Shown here in pieces: positions 35,881-44,097 of a stretch of DNA of 64,000 nucleotides (its first letter is position 1; each line of letters starts with the position of its first letter). Source of the DNA: CBDAPX01 sp965198725 (GTDB taxonomy: Bacteria > Pseudomonadota > Alphaproteobacteria > Rhodobacterales > Rhodobacteraceae); NCBI GenBank assembly GCA_965198725.1, contig CBDAPX010000001.1, positions 2,170,001 through 2,234,000 of the forward strand, read 5' to 3'. Below the pieces are notes generated by a model. The model was not told the origin of the DNA. It saw nothing but the letters and a program-made list of their open reading frames with translations, and did not search any database. A program made the position numbers and the translations under genes.

Positions 35881-36834
35881 TTAAACGCTGGTGGCGCGTG
35901 TGCCCGACAGGAAGGCCGCTGTTTTTTCGAAAAACGCATTGCGCATGTCAGGGACTTCCATGGCGACCTCATGCTGGCCACCCTCGACAACTTCCAACTG
36001 GCCCCGCTTCCATTTCTCGATGCGCTCATGCACGCGTTTGCGGTCGACGATGGCTTCTTTTGATCCAAGGAATGTCAGGCAAGGCAGGTCGGGTGAGGCG
36101 CGCTCGGCCAGATGTTTGCACTCAACCAGCGCCTCTCGGAACCATACAAGGCTCGGGCCGCCGATTTCCAATTCGGGATGGGCCGTGAGTTGATTTTGCA
36201 TCAATTCATACTGTGCCCGATCACCGGTTAGCGTGTTGTTTTCAAGGGGGTTCGTCAGAACGTAATGGTGTTCCTTGGTCGATGGCGGCAGCATAGTGCC
36301 AAGGCCGACCATCGGCCCTGCATGGGCCAACGCCCACCCCAAAGGTTTCATCAAAGGGGTCATGTAAATGCCCCACATCGGCCCACTGAACACGCAGCTT
36401 TGGACCGGCAGGCCTTCCATAACTGCCCGCAGGCCAATAGCCCTGCCCATGGAATGACCCAAGACGTGCCAAGGCCGTGGCAGGTCCAATGCCCGTGCAA
36501 CGCGCAATGCCGCAGAGACATCCTTTTGGTAGTCGGTGAAATGCTCGACATGCCCGGTCAGCGGATTATCAAGCAGACGATCTGCGATCCCTTGGCCACG
36601 CCAATCGATCGCCAAAGTGGCAAAACCGCGTTCGGCCATGGCCCCGGCCATGCCAGCGTATTTTTCGATGTATTCCGTCCGGCCCGGAAAAATCAAAAGC
36701 GACCCTTGGGCCGTTTCCGGGCGCCAATGGCCAACGCGGATGCGCACGCCATCAGATGTCGCGACCCAATGCGCGTTACCGCGCACCGGGCCCTCTGCGA
36801 CCTCGTGAAAGAACGGGGCCGCTTCGAATTCCAT
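35881..36834 (-). CDS. Alpha/beta-hydrolase, lysophospholipase (PldB) family
   Basis: 317 residues. Motif 'IFPGRTEYIEKYAGMAGAMAERGFATLAIDWRGQG' and nucleophile elbow 'LGHSMG' (Ser128) are typical of PldB-like monoacylglycerol or lysophospholipid lipases. The residue after the elbow is Arg (GHSMGR) where Gly is common. C-terminal His is in 'EGGQHEVAMEVP'. It abuts the SCP2 gene (one-base overlap), suggesting shared lipid-related function. Confidence 0.87.
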   Translation of the reverse strand: MEFEAAPFFHEVAEGPVRGNAHWVATSDGVRIRVGHWRPETAQGSLLIFPGRTEYIEKYAGMAGAMAERGFATLAIDWRGQGIADRLLDNPLTGHVEHFTDYQKDVSAALRVARALDLPRPWHVLGHSMGRAIGLRAVMEGLPVQSCVFSGPMWGIYMTPLMKPLGWALAHAGPMVGLGTMLPPSTKEHHYVLTNPLENNTLTGDRAQYELMQNQLTAHPELEIGGPSLVWFREALVECKHLAERASPDLPCLTFLGSKEAIVDRKRVHERIEKWKRGQLEVVEGGQHEVAMEVPDMRNAFFEKTAAFLSGTRATSV

Positions 36835-37124
36835 TAGGCCAGAACCGACGCCAATTTCATCGCCATGCCCATGTCGCCATCAACGGCGAGCTTGCCGGTC
36901 ATGAAGGCGCTGGTCGGGTTCACGTCGCCTTCCAGGATACCTTGGAAGGTTTCGGCATCGGCGCTCAGGGTAACGTCGGCGTCGTCATCAGAGATGCGCG
37001 CGCCGCTTGCGTCCAGAATGATTGCGCCCAAGCCCTCGATGGCAAATTTCGCTGAACCGTCAAAATCGCCGCCGCTCAGCTTTTCGGTCAGGGTGTTGAC
37101 CGCCTCTTGCAGAATGTCGCTCAT
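36834..37124 (-). CDS. SCP2 sterol-carrier-domain lipid-binding protein
   Basis: 96 residues forming a single SCP-2 domain: 'AIEGLGAIILDASGARISDDDADVTLSADAETFQGILEGDVNPTSAFMTGKLAVDGDMGMAMKL' has the family's strand-helix pattern with the conserved 'GKLAVDGD'. Such small proteins bind acyl chains. First gene of a unit with the lysophospholipase-like gene. Confidence 0.9.
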   Translation of the reverse strand: MSDILQEAVNTLTEKLSGGDFDGSAKFAIEGLGAIILDASGARISDDDADVTLSADAETFQGILEGDVNPTSAFMTGKLAVDGDMGMAMKLASVLA

Positions 37125-37194
37125 GGCTATCCTCCTAGATTTGACGCGCTCGTGTCTGGATTTCGCAGCGCGTCACGTTACACTCTGCGATGTT

Positions 37195-37764
37195 ATGGGC
37201 GTTAAACACACGAAACTCAAAACTATCGTGACGGCAATTGCCGTAATCGTTTCAATTTCTGTGCCTTTGACGGCGCAGGACGCGGATATTCAGGATGAAT
37301 CTTTGCTCTTGGACCTTTTGGCAGAGGCGGATGTCGCGGAAGCGGCGCGCATTGATCGCCAATTGCAGGCGCTTTGGCAAAAAAGCGGGTCACCGGCTAT
37401 GGATCTGTTGATGAAGCGCGGGCGCGATGCGTTGGAAGTGGAAAACTATTCCGAGGCCATCGAGCATTTGACCGCTTTGACAGATCATGCGCCCGATTTC
37501 GCAGAGGGCTGGCATGTCCGTGCGTCTGCGTTTTTTGAGGCCGAGATGTACGGTCCTGCCGTGGCCGATCTGGAACGCGCGCTGGCGTTAAACCCGAACA
37601 ATTACAATGCGATAATGGGCCTTGGGTCCATTCTGGAGCTCTTTAATGATCCAAAAGGCGCCTATGCCGCTTATGAGCGCGCCTTGGCTATACATCCGCA
37701 TCACGAGGAAGTAACCAAGGCCGTAGAACGTCTGAAGCCCGATGTGACGGGCGAGGCGCTGTAA
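37195..37764 (+). CDS. Secreted tetratricopeptide repeat protein
   Basis: 189 residues from ATG 37195. Signal-like hydrophobic start ('LKTIVTAIAVIVSISVPLTA|QD'), then about three TPR units ('AIEHLTALTDHAPDFAEGWH', 'AVADLERALALNPNNYNAIM', 'AYAAYERALAIHPHHEEVTKA'). It probably acts as a periplasmic scaffold; the partner is unknown. It is followed by the helicase gene 27-47 bases downstream. Confidence 0.8.
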   Translation: MGVKHTKLKTIVTAIAVIVSISVPLTAQDADIQDESLLLDLLAEADVAEAARIDRQLQALWQKSGSPAMDLLMKRGRDALEVENYSEAIEHLTALTDHAPDFAEGWHVRASAFFEAEMYGPAVADLERALALNPNNYNAIMGLGSILELFNDPKGAYAAYERALAIHPHHEEVTKAVERLKPDVTGEAL

Positions 37765-37811
37765 GACCCGGATCCGGGCAGGGGGCAGAACTGAGCGCGC
37801 ATTCAAGGGTT

Positions 37812-40610
37812 GTGGCCGTCCTCGGCCCGACCAATACCGGCAAAACCCATTACGCGATTGAACGTATGTTGGGCCATCGCACCGGGGTCATTGGCCTGCC
37901 GTTGCGGCTTTTGGCGCGCGAGGTCTATGACGGGATCGTCGCCGTGCGTGGGCCATCGGTTGTGGCCTTGGTTACGGGCGAAGAGCGAATCGTTCCGCCG
38001 CGTACGCAGTATTGGGTGTGTACGGTCGAGGCCATGCCAGAGGGCATGGGCACGGATTTTGTGGCCATCGATGAAATTCAGCTCTGCGCTGACCCAGAGC
38101 GTGGGCATGTGTTCACCGATCGCTTGCTGCGCGCGCGGGGCACGCTTGAGACCATTTTCATGGGGGCCGACACAATGCGCGGCCCGATCAACGCGTTGGT
38201 GCCAGAGGCGCGGATTATGCGGCGAGAGCGAATGTCACAGCTCGTCTATGCCGGGGCCAAGAAGATCAGCCGTATGCCCGCGCGCAGTGCGGTTGTCGGG
38301 TTTTCGGTCGATGGTGTTTATGCCAATGCGGAGCTGATCCGCCGTCAAAAAGGCGGAGCAGCGGTGGTTGTGGGCGCGCTCAGCCCGCGCACCCGCAACG
38401 CGCAGGTCGCGCTGTATCAAAACGGGGACGTCGATTATCTCGTGGCGACAGACGCCATAGGCATGGGGCTGAACCTTGATATCAACCATGTGGCGTTTTC
38501 GGCGCTTACAAAGTTTGACGGACGTCGCATGCGCCCCTTGGCGGCCAATGAGCTTGCGCAGATCGCCGGGCGCGCCGGGCGTGGCATGTCGAACGGTACC
38601 TTTGGTGTAACCGGCGAAGCCAGCCCGCTGGACGATGGGTTGGCGCAAGCGATTATGGAACACCGGTTTACGCCGCTCAAAAAACTGAACTGGCGCAATG
38701 CGGCACTCAGTTACGGATCTATCGACGCGTTGATCCACAGCCTTGAGATCAGCCCGGACCATGAATTTCTGGTCAAAGGCCGCGAAGCGGACGACATTCG
38801 TGCGCTGAAATCCTTGGCCCAAGGTGCAGAGGTGGCGGCGCGGGCGTCGGATGGGGCGTCTGTTAAACTCTTATGGGATGTCTGTCGCATCCCCGATTTC
38901 CGCGGTATCAGCCACGCGGAGCACGCGGGCCTTTTAGAGGTTATCTTTACCTATTTGCATGAACGCGGTGCGGTTCCGGATGATTTCATGGCGCGGCAGA
39001 TCAAACGCATTGACCGTAAGGACGGCGATATCGATGCGCTTAGTAAAAGATTGGCGTTTATTCGCACATGGACCTATGTCGCCCAGCGTAATGGCTGGGT
39101 CGATGATGAAACCCATTGGCGCGAGGAAACACGCGCTGTAGAAGACAGGGTGTCAGATGCGCTTCACGAGCGTTTGACGCAAAGATTTGTGGATCGGCGG
39201 ACGTCTGTACTGTTGCGCCGGCTCAAGCAGAGGGAGGCCCTTTTGGCCGAAGTAAACGATTCTGGGGATGTCACGGTTGAAGGCGAATTCGTCGGCCGTT
39301 TGGAAAGCTTCCGGTTCATTCCCGACAAAGGGGCCGCAGGCGCAGAAGCAAAGACGCTGAAATCAGCATCGTTGCGGGCACTTGCACCACAATTCCATCT
39401 GCGGGCAGACCGTTTTTACAACGCACCGGATACCGAGATTGATTTCACCGAGCAGGGCGGCCTGATGTGGGGCGAACACGCGGTGGGCAAGTTAGTTGCC
39501 GGGTCCGAGGCGCTCAAGCCCATGGTGGAGGTCTTTGTGGACGAAGCCGCCGGTGCGGATGTCACCCAAAAGGTGCAGCGTCGGTTGCAGCATTTTATCG
39601 ACCGCAAGGTTGCGGCCCTGTTTGAACCGCTGCTGAACTTGCAAAAGGACGACACGTTGGGCGGTCTGGCCAAGGGGTTTGCCTTCCGCATGGTTGAAGG
39701 CCTTGGGGTATTGCCGCGCAGCGCCGTTGCACAAGAGGTAAAAGATCTGGATCAGGATGCACGCGGCGCTTTGCGCAAGCATGGTATCCGGTTTGGCCAG
39801 TTCACGATTTTCATGCCTTTGCTGTTGAAACCGGCACCAACCCGACTGCGCCTTGTGTTGTGGTCGCTGGTCAATGGCCTGTCCGAGTTTCCCGAAGCAC
39901 CACCGCCCGGTTTGGTGACGGTCCCGGCCAGCAGCGATGCACCCGAAGGTTATGCCGCGATGTCGGGCTATGTGGCCGCGGGCGAGCGGTCTATCAGGAT
40001 CGACATGCTGGAACGTCTGGCCGATATGTTGCGCGCCGAAGACAGCCGTGGCGGTTTCGAGGCGAAGGCGGACATGTTGTCTATTACGGGCATGACGCTG
40101 GAACAGTTTGCGGACCTGATGCAGGGCTTGGGCTATCGCGCGGAACGCGGCGAGCGGGCAAAGGTCAAACCTGCCCCTATATCTGCAGAGGCGGTCGAAC
40201 CCGAAACACCAGCGCCAGCGCCCGAAGCCGTTGAAAGCGCGGAAGAAACCCCGGATGTGGTCGCCACTGAAGACACTGACGCAGCACCCGCGTCAGACAC
40301 CGCGGCAGAAACGCCAGATGACGCGCCCGAAAGCACGGAACCTGAGGTTGAAGTCTACTACACCTTCACCTGGGGCGGACGCGCCCGCCAAAGCGGCCCG
40401 CGGTCCAATCGGTCTCACGGGGGCGAAAAGGCCGGTGGGCCATCCCAAGGCAAACCCCGCCGGGGCAAGCCGCAGGGCGGCAAAAAACAGGGCGGACGAC
40501 CACAGGACAAAGGTTCCAAAACCTTCTCGGCCCGACCGCCGAAAAAGGAAAAGCCCATTGACCCCGACAACCCTTTTGCGGCCTTGATGGCGCTGAAAGA
40601 CAGCAAGTAA
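37812..40610 (+). CDS. SUV3-like DEXH/DEAD-box RNA helicase
   Basis: 932 residues from GTG 37812. Walker A 'GPTNTGKT' (5-12), DExH-type box 'VAIDEIQLCADPERG', and the C-terminal helicase motif 'QIAGRAGRG' match the Suv3/SUPV3L1 group common in alphaproteobacteria. The last ~190 residues switch from an acidic Ala/Pro/Glu stretch to a basic Gly/Lys/Arg tail, probably for RNA binding. No good Shine-Dalgarno fits the GTG. A ggggg run at 37781-37785 fits an in-frame CTG at 37791 (adding 7 residues), so the true start may be non-canonical. Followed 3 bases later by an S4 protein. Confidence 0.9.
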   Translation: MAVLGPTNTGKTHYAIERMLGHRTGVIGLPLRLLAREVYDGIVAVRGPSVVALVTGEERIVPPRTQYWVCTVEAMPEGMGTDFVAIDEIQLCADPERGHVFTDRLLRARGTLETIFMGADTMRGPINALVPEARIMRRERMSQLVYAGAKKISRMPARSAVVGFSVDGVYANAELIRRQKGGAAVVVGALSPRTRNAQVALYQNGDVDYLVATDAIGMGLNLDINHVAFSALTKFDGRRMRPLAANELAQIAGRAGRGMSNGTFGVTGEASPLDDGLAQAIMEHRFTPLKKLNWRNAALSYGSIDALIHSLEISPDHEFLVKGREADDIRALKSLAQGAEVAARASDGASVKLLWDVCRIPDFRGISHAEHAGLLEVIFTYLHERGAVPDDFMARQIKRIDRKDGDIDALSKRLAFIRTWTYVAQRNGWVDDETHWREETRAVEDRVSDALHERLTQRFVDRRTSVLLRRLKQREALLAEVNDSGDVTVEGEFVGRLESFRFIPDKGAAGAEAKTLKSASLRALAPQFHLRADRFYNAPDTEIDFTEQGGLMWGEHAVGKLVAGSEALKPMVEVFVDEAAGADVTQKVQRRLQHFIDRKVAALFEPLLNLQKDDTLGGLAKGFAFRMVEGLGVLPRSAVAQEVKDLDQDARGALRKHGIRFGQFTIFMPLLLKPAPTRLRLVLWSLVNGLSEFPEAPPPGLVTVPASSDAPEGYAAMSGYVAAGERSIRIDMLERLADMLRAEDSRGGFEAKADMLSITGMTLEQFADLMQGLGYRAERGERAKVKPAPISAEAVEPETPAPAPEAVESAEETPDVVATEDTDAAPASDTAAETPDDAPESTEPEVEVYYTFTWGGRARQSGPRSNRSHGGEKAGGPSQGKPRRGKPQGGKKQGGRPQDKGSKTFSARPPKKEKPIDPDNPFAALMALKDSK

Positions 40611-40613
40611 CGG

Positions 40614-40988
40614 ATGGATGCACCCAAGCCCAAGCTGAGACTTGATAAATGGCTATGGCATGCCCGGTTTTTCAAAACCCGGACGCTGGCGGCCAAGCAA
40701 GTCTCGGTGGGACGGGTGCGGGTCAATGGCGACCGGGTTCAGAAACCGTCAACGTCTGTTGGTCCCGGCGACGTTTTGACGTTCCTTGCTGGTCGTCAAG
40801 TCAGGGTCGTTCGCATCGAAGCCCTGGGCGAACGTCGGGGACCCGCCCCAGAGGCAAGAACACTGTTTACTGATCTTTCAGAGCCGCAGGAAAATGCCCC
40901 ATCCAACCCCGGCTATGAGGGAAAAGGTCGCCCAACAAAGCAGGACCGCCGCCAGATTGATCTTTCTCGTCGCCAGATGCTTGAATGA
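40614..40988 (+). CDS. S4-domain RNA-binding protein (HslR-like)
   Basis: 124 residues. S4 domain at about 8-70 ('LRLDKWLWHARFFKTRTLAAKQVSVGRVRVNGDRVQKPSTSVGPGDVLTF') and a basic C-terminus ('EGKGRPTKQDRRQIDL'). It resembles Hsp15/HslR, which recycles stalled 50S subunits. Immediately downstream of the helicase gene, so both probably act on RNA or ribosomes. Confidence 0.9.
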   Translation: MDAPKPKLRLDKWLWHARFFKTRTLAAKQVSVGRVRVNGDRVQKPSTSVGPGDVLTFLAGRQVRVVRIEALGERRGPAPEARTLFTDLSEPQENAPSNPGYEGKGRPTKQDRRQIDLSRRQMLE

Positions 40989-41040
40989 CGAGGCATGCTG
41001 ATTTAGCTAGACCGCTTGAAGCCAACATAGAAAGCCCATC

Positions 41041-41379
41041 ATGACTTATGTCGTCACCGATAACTGCATTGCCTGCAAATATACCGACTGTGTCGAAGTT
41101 TGCCCCGTGGATTGCTTTTATGAGGGTGAGAATGCGCTGGTCATTCATCCTGATGAATGCATCGACTGTGGTGTTTGCGAACCGGAATGCCCCGCCGACG
41201 CGATCCGTCCGGATACAGAGCCGGACATGGAAAAATGGGTGGAGTTCAATCGCAAATACTCTGAAATGTGGCCGGTGATCATCACCAAGAAAGACCCGCT
41301 GCCCGACGCGGAAGAGCGGGACGGCGAAGAGGGCAAGCTGGACAAGTATTTCAGCGAGGCGCCGGGCGAAGGCGGTTAA
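41041..41379 (+). CDS. fdxA: 7Fe ferredoxin FdxA
   Basis: 112 residues. Cluster ligands: Cys9, Cys12, Cys17, Cys21, Cys25 in the first region and Cys40, Cys43, Cys46, Cys50 in the second. This is the [3Fe-4S][4Fe-4S] FdxA pattern with the usual acidic C-terminal extension ('EERDGEEGKLDKYFSEAPG'). Electron carrier in the cytoplasm. FdxA next to CarD and the S4 protein is a common alphaproteobacterial arrangement. Confidence 0.95.
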   Translation: MTYVVTDNCIACKYTDCVEVCPVDCFYEGENALVIHPDECIDCGVCEPECPADAIRPDTEPDMEKWVEFNRKYSEMWPVIITKKDPLPDAEERDGEEGKLDKYFSEAPGEGG

Positions 41380-41547
41380 TCGATTCGGCTTTGTATCGGT
41401 TAATTCTGCCGGTCTATTGCAGGCGGAAACCTGTTAGTTTTTTGATATGACGGGGGAAAATCGCGCAAAAGGACCGGCTGCCTTTCGAAAGGTCCAGATT
41501 TGTGTTATGGTGCTCGACGCAAATGAGACCAATAACTGGATATATCC

Positions 41548-41565
41548 CGACCGAGACTTCGGTCG
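41548..41565. promoter_or_regulatory. Inverted repeat in the carD leader
   Basis: A perfect 7-bp stem, cgaccga (41548-41554) and tcggtcg (41559-41565), with a 4-base loop gact, lies about 100 bases before carD in the 287-bp region after fdxA. It has no T tract, so it is more likely an operator or a leader hairpin than a terminator. The role is unproved. Confidence 0.4.
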
Positions 41566-41666
41566 AGACCTAGGATCGTCACGCGAGACAAACATCTGAC
41601 GGGGCAAATCGCTGCACTTCGGGTGTTTTTTGTCGCTCAAACGACCCGCAAAAAAGGAAGACGCGA

Positions 41667-42176
41667 ATGAGCAAATCGAAAAAGCCTGAATTCCGCCCGA
41701 ACGATTACGTGGTTTACCCTGCGCATGGAGTAGGTCAGATCGTATCGATCGAAGACCAGGAAGTGGCCGGCATTCAGCTCGAACTGTTCGTGATTTCGTT
41801 CGAAAAAGACAAGATGACCCTGCGCGTGCCAACCAACAAGGCGACAGAGGTGGGGATGCGGTCGCTCAGCTCGCCGGATGTGATCACCAAAGCGATGACC
41901 ACGTTGAAGGGCAAAGCCAAGGTAAAGCGCGCGATGTGGTCGCGTCGGGCTCAGGAATATGAGCAAAAGATCAACTCGGGCGACCTGATTGCGATTGCCG
42001 AGGTTGTGCGCGACCTGCACCGGACCGACGATCAGCGCGAGCAGAGCTATTCCGAACGCCAGCTTTATGAAGCCGCGTTGGAACGTCTGACCCGCGAAGT
42101 CGCTGCGGTCAGCGGTGGCGACGAGGTTTTGGCCTCTAAACAGGTCGATGACACGCTCATGTCCCGCGCGGCCTAA
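41667..42176 (+). CDS. carD: CarD-family RNA polymerase-binding transcriptional regulator
   Basis: 169 residues. N-terminal RNA-polymerase-interacting domain ('FRPNDYVVYPAHGVGQIVSIEDQEVAGIQLELFVISFEKDKMTLRVPTNKA') followed by a helical C-terminal domain with the DNA-contacting region ('MWSRRAQEYEQKINSGDLIAIAEVVRDLHR'). CarD stabilises open promoter complexes, notably at rRNA promoters. Shine-Dalgarno aaggaag lies just upstream. A terminator follows. Confidence 0.95.
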   Translation: MSKSKKPEFRPNDYVVYPAHGVGQIVSIEDQEVAGIQLELFVISFEKDKMTLRVPTNKATEVGMRSLSSPDVITKAMTTLKGKAKVKRAMWSRRAQEYEQKINSGDLIAIAEVVRDLHRTDDQREQSYSERQLYEAALERLTREVAAVSGGDEVLASKQVDDTLMSRAA

Positions 42177-42197
42177 GAAAAAGCTGAATGAGATGGA

Positions 42198-42226
42198 AAC
42201 CGCGTCCCCTGAGGCGCGGTTTTTTC
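42198..42226 (+). terminator. Rho-independent terminator after carD
   Basis: aaccgcg (42198-42204) pairs with cgcggtt (42215-42221), followed by a run of T. It lies 22 bases after the carD stop and touches the convergent cobS end. Confidence 0.82.
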
Positions 42227-42998
42227 ATGCCATTGTGCTGGCAAGTCCGATCAGCAGGACAATTTCAGCCACTTGCTGGCTGGCCCCCAAAATATCGCCG
42301 GTTTGGCCGCCGATCTTGGCTTTGGCCAGAGCGGCCAGCGCGGCCGATGCGAAGGCTGCCGCGACAATTGGCAAAAGGCTGACCGTCCCTAATGTGGTCA
42401 AAGCCAAACCTAAACCGATGCCCAGCGAGACCACGCTGGCGGTTAATCCGGGTCTGCCAACGCTTTGCGACAAACCCGATTGCCGCGCGTTCGGCAAAAG
42501 TGTCATCAAGGCCGCCAACCCGCAGCGCGACAGTGCCGCAACGGCAATGACGACGGCCCAGATATTGGCCGTTTCGAGCACAAGGCTCAGCCCGATCCAC
42601 CGCAACCCGATCCCGAATACCAAGGCGATCACGCCATAAGCGCCGATGCGGCTGTCTTTCATGATCTCCAACCGCCGTTCCGGTGTCCATCCGCCCCAGA
42701 GTCCGTCCGCCGTATCAGCCAACCCATCTTCGTGCATCGCTCCGGTGAGCACCACCTGGCAGAGCAAAACGAACCCTGCGACCGCGATCACGGGCACGCC
42801 AATCACCATCAAAACCCAGCCGACCAAAGCGCTTGGAATGGCAACCAAAACACCTGCCAAGGGGAACGCCCAGGCCGCTCTTGCTTGATGGGTAAACGTA
42901 TGCTCTGGTAGCCGCGGTACCGGCAAACGCGTCAATAAAACCGTAGCGACCGCAGGGTCATACAGCACTGTGTCGGTTTTACCTTCCAAGATGACCAT
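42225..42998 (-). CDS. cobS: Adenosylcobinamide-GDP ribazoletransferase (cobalamin synthase)
   Basis: 257 residues from ATG 42998; the frame is open to 43094 but the family-like sequence starts near 'LLTRLPVP'. Hydrophobic throughout, with the CobS signature 'LTGAMHEDGLADTADGLWGGWTPERRLEIMKDSRIGAYGVIAL' (acidic metal-binding residues). It joins adenosylcobinamide-GDP and alpha-ribazole in the membrane, the last core step of B12 synthesis. Divergent from cobT; only 67 bases separate the starts, too few for a cobalamin riboswitch. Confidence 0.93.
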   Translation of the reverse strand: MVILEGKTDTVLYDPAVATVLLTRLPVPRLPEHTFTHQARAAWAFPLAGVLVAIPSALVGWVLMVIGVPVIAVAGFVLLCQVVLTGAMHEDGLADTADGLWGGWTPERRLEIMKDSRIGAYGVIALVFGIGLRWIGLSLVLETANIWAVVIAVAALSRCGLAALMTLLPNARQSGLSQSVGRPGLTASVVSLGIGLGLALTTLGTVSLLPIVAAAFASAALAALAKAKIGGQTGDILGASQQVAEIVLLIGLASTMA

Positions 42999-43065
42999 TC
43001 CGGGGCTTGTGATGCGTGATCCACCCGTTAAACACGGGCGGACCCAAGGATGCAATGAGGCGGAT

Positions 43066-44079
43066 ATGCTGGCTGACCCAACTTCGTTTGACATGGTGCG
43101 TTACCTTTTGGCCGAAGCGCCAGAGGCGGATGGGGCGGCGTGGGCCGCAGCAGAGGCGCGGAACGGTCAATTGACCAAGCCGCCGGGTGCCTTGGGACAG
43201 CTGGAAGAGATGGCCATTTGGTATGGCAGTTGGCGCGGCACGGATCGCCCGGTGATCGAAGCCCCCCAAGTCATCGTTTTCGCGGGCAACCACGGTGTGA
43301 CGGCCCAAGGCGTTTCGGCCTTTCCGGCGGAAGTCACCGTTCAGATGGTTGCGAATTTCCAACATGGGGGAGCTGCGATCAACCAACTGGCCAAGGCGGC
43401 CGGGGCGCGCATGGATGTCCATGCTTTGGATCTCGATCAGCCTACGGCGGATTTCACCACCGCCCCGGCGATGAGCGATGCAGAATGCCTTACCGCCTTT
43501 AAGACCGGCTGGAACGCGGTCGATGTCACATCCGACCTGTTGGTTGTTGGCGAAATGGGGATCGGCAACACCACAGCCGCCGCCTCCATGTCTGCCGCCC
43601 TTTTTGGCGGCGACGCGTCGGACTGGACCGGGCGGGGCACCGGGGTGGATGACGACGGACTGGCGATCAAAACCCGCGTCGTGGCAGAGGGCGTTGCCCG
43701 ACATAGTGGTTCTGGTGACGGGCTCGACATTCTGGCGCGTCTGGGCGGACGCGAAATTGCCGCGATGGCGGGGGCGATTGCCGCGGCAAGAGCGCACCGC
43801 ATTCCCGTCATTCTGGATGGTTTCATCTGCTGTGCCGCTGCGGCGGCGCTGTTCAAAACGAACCCATCCGCCTTGGCGCATTGCATCGCGGGTCACCAGA
43901 GCGCCGAACAGGCCCATGCCCGGTTGCTGGGCGAAATGGGCCTGACACCGATCTTGTCATTGGGACTTCGACTGGGCGAAGGGTCGGGCGGTGCGTTGGC
44001 CATTCCGGTGTTGAAAGCGGCCTGTGCTTGCCTCAGCGACATGGCGACTTTTGCAGAGGCAGGCGTTTCCGAAGGCTAA
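43066..44079 (+). CDS. cobT: Nicotinate-nucleotide-dimethylbenzimidazole phosphoribosyltransferase
   Basis: 337 residues from ATG 43066, with gagg 5 bases upstream. Family marks: 'RNGQLTKPPGALGQLEEMAIW', 'VFAGNHGVTAQGVSAFP', 'LVVGEMGIGNTTAAASM' and the C-terminal catalytic glutamate in 'RLGEGSGGALAIPVL'. It makes alpha-ribazole phosphate, which after dephosphorylation is the substrate of CobS, so this divergent pair covers lower-ligand activation and attachment. Confidence 0.95.
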   Translation: MLADPTSFDMVRYLLAEAPEADGAAWAAAEARNGQLTKPPGALGQLEEMAIWYGSWRGTDRPVIEAPQVIVFAGNHGVTAQGVSAFPAEVTVQMVANFQHGGAAINQLAKAAGARMDVHALDLDQPTADFTTAPAMSDAECLTAFKTGWNAVDVTSDLLVVGEMGIGNTTAAASMSAALFGGDASDWTGRGTGVDDDGLAIKTRVVAEGVARHSGSGDGLDILARLGGREIAAMAGAIAAARAHRIPVILDGFICCAAAAALFKTNPSALAHCIAGHQSAEQAHARLLGEMGLTPILSLGLRLGEGSGGALAIPVLKAACACLSDMATFAEAGVSEG

Positions 44080-44097
44080 GCCGCCACAAGCTGACGA

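Noticed and set aside
42999..43065. Cobalamin riboswitch between cobS and cobT
   Set aside because: Only 67 bases separate the divergent starts and no B12-box-like sequence is present.
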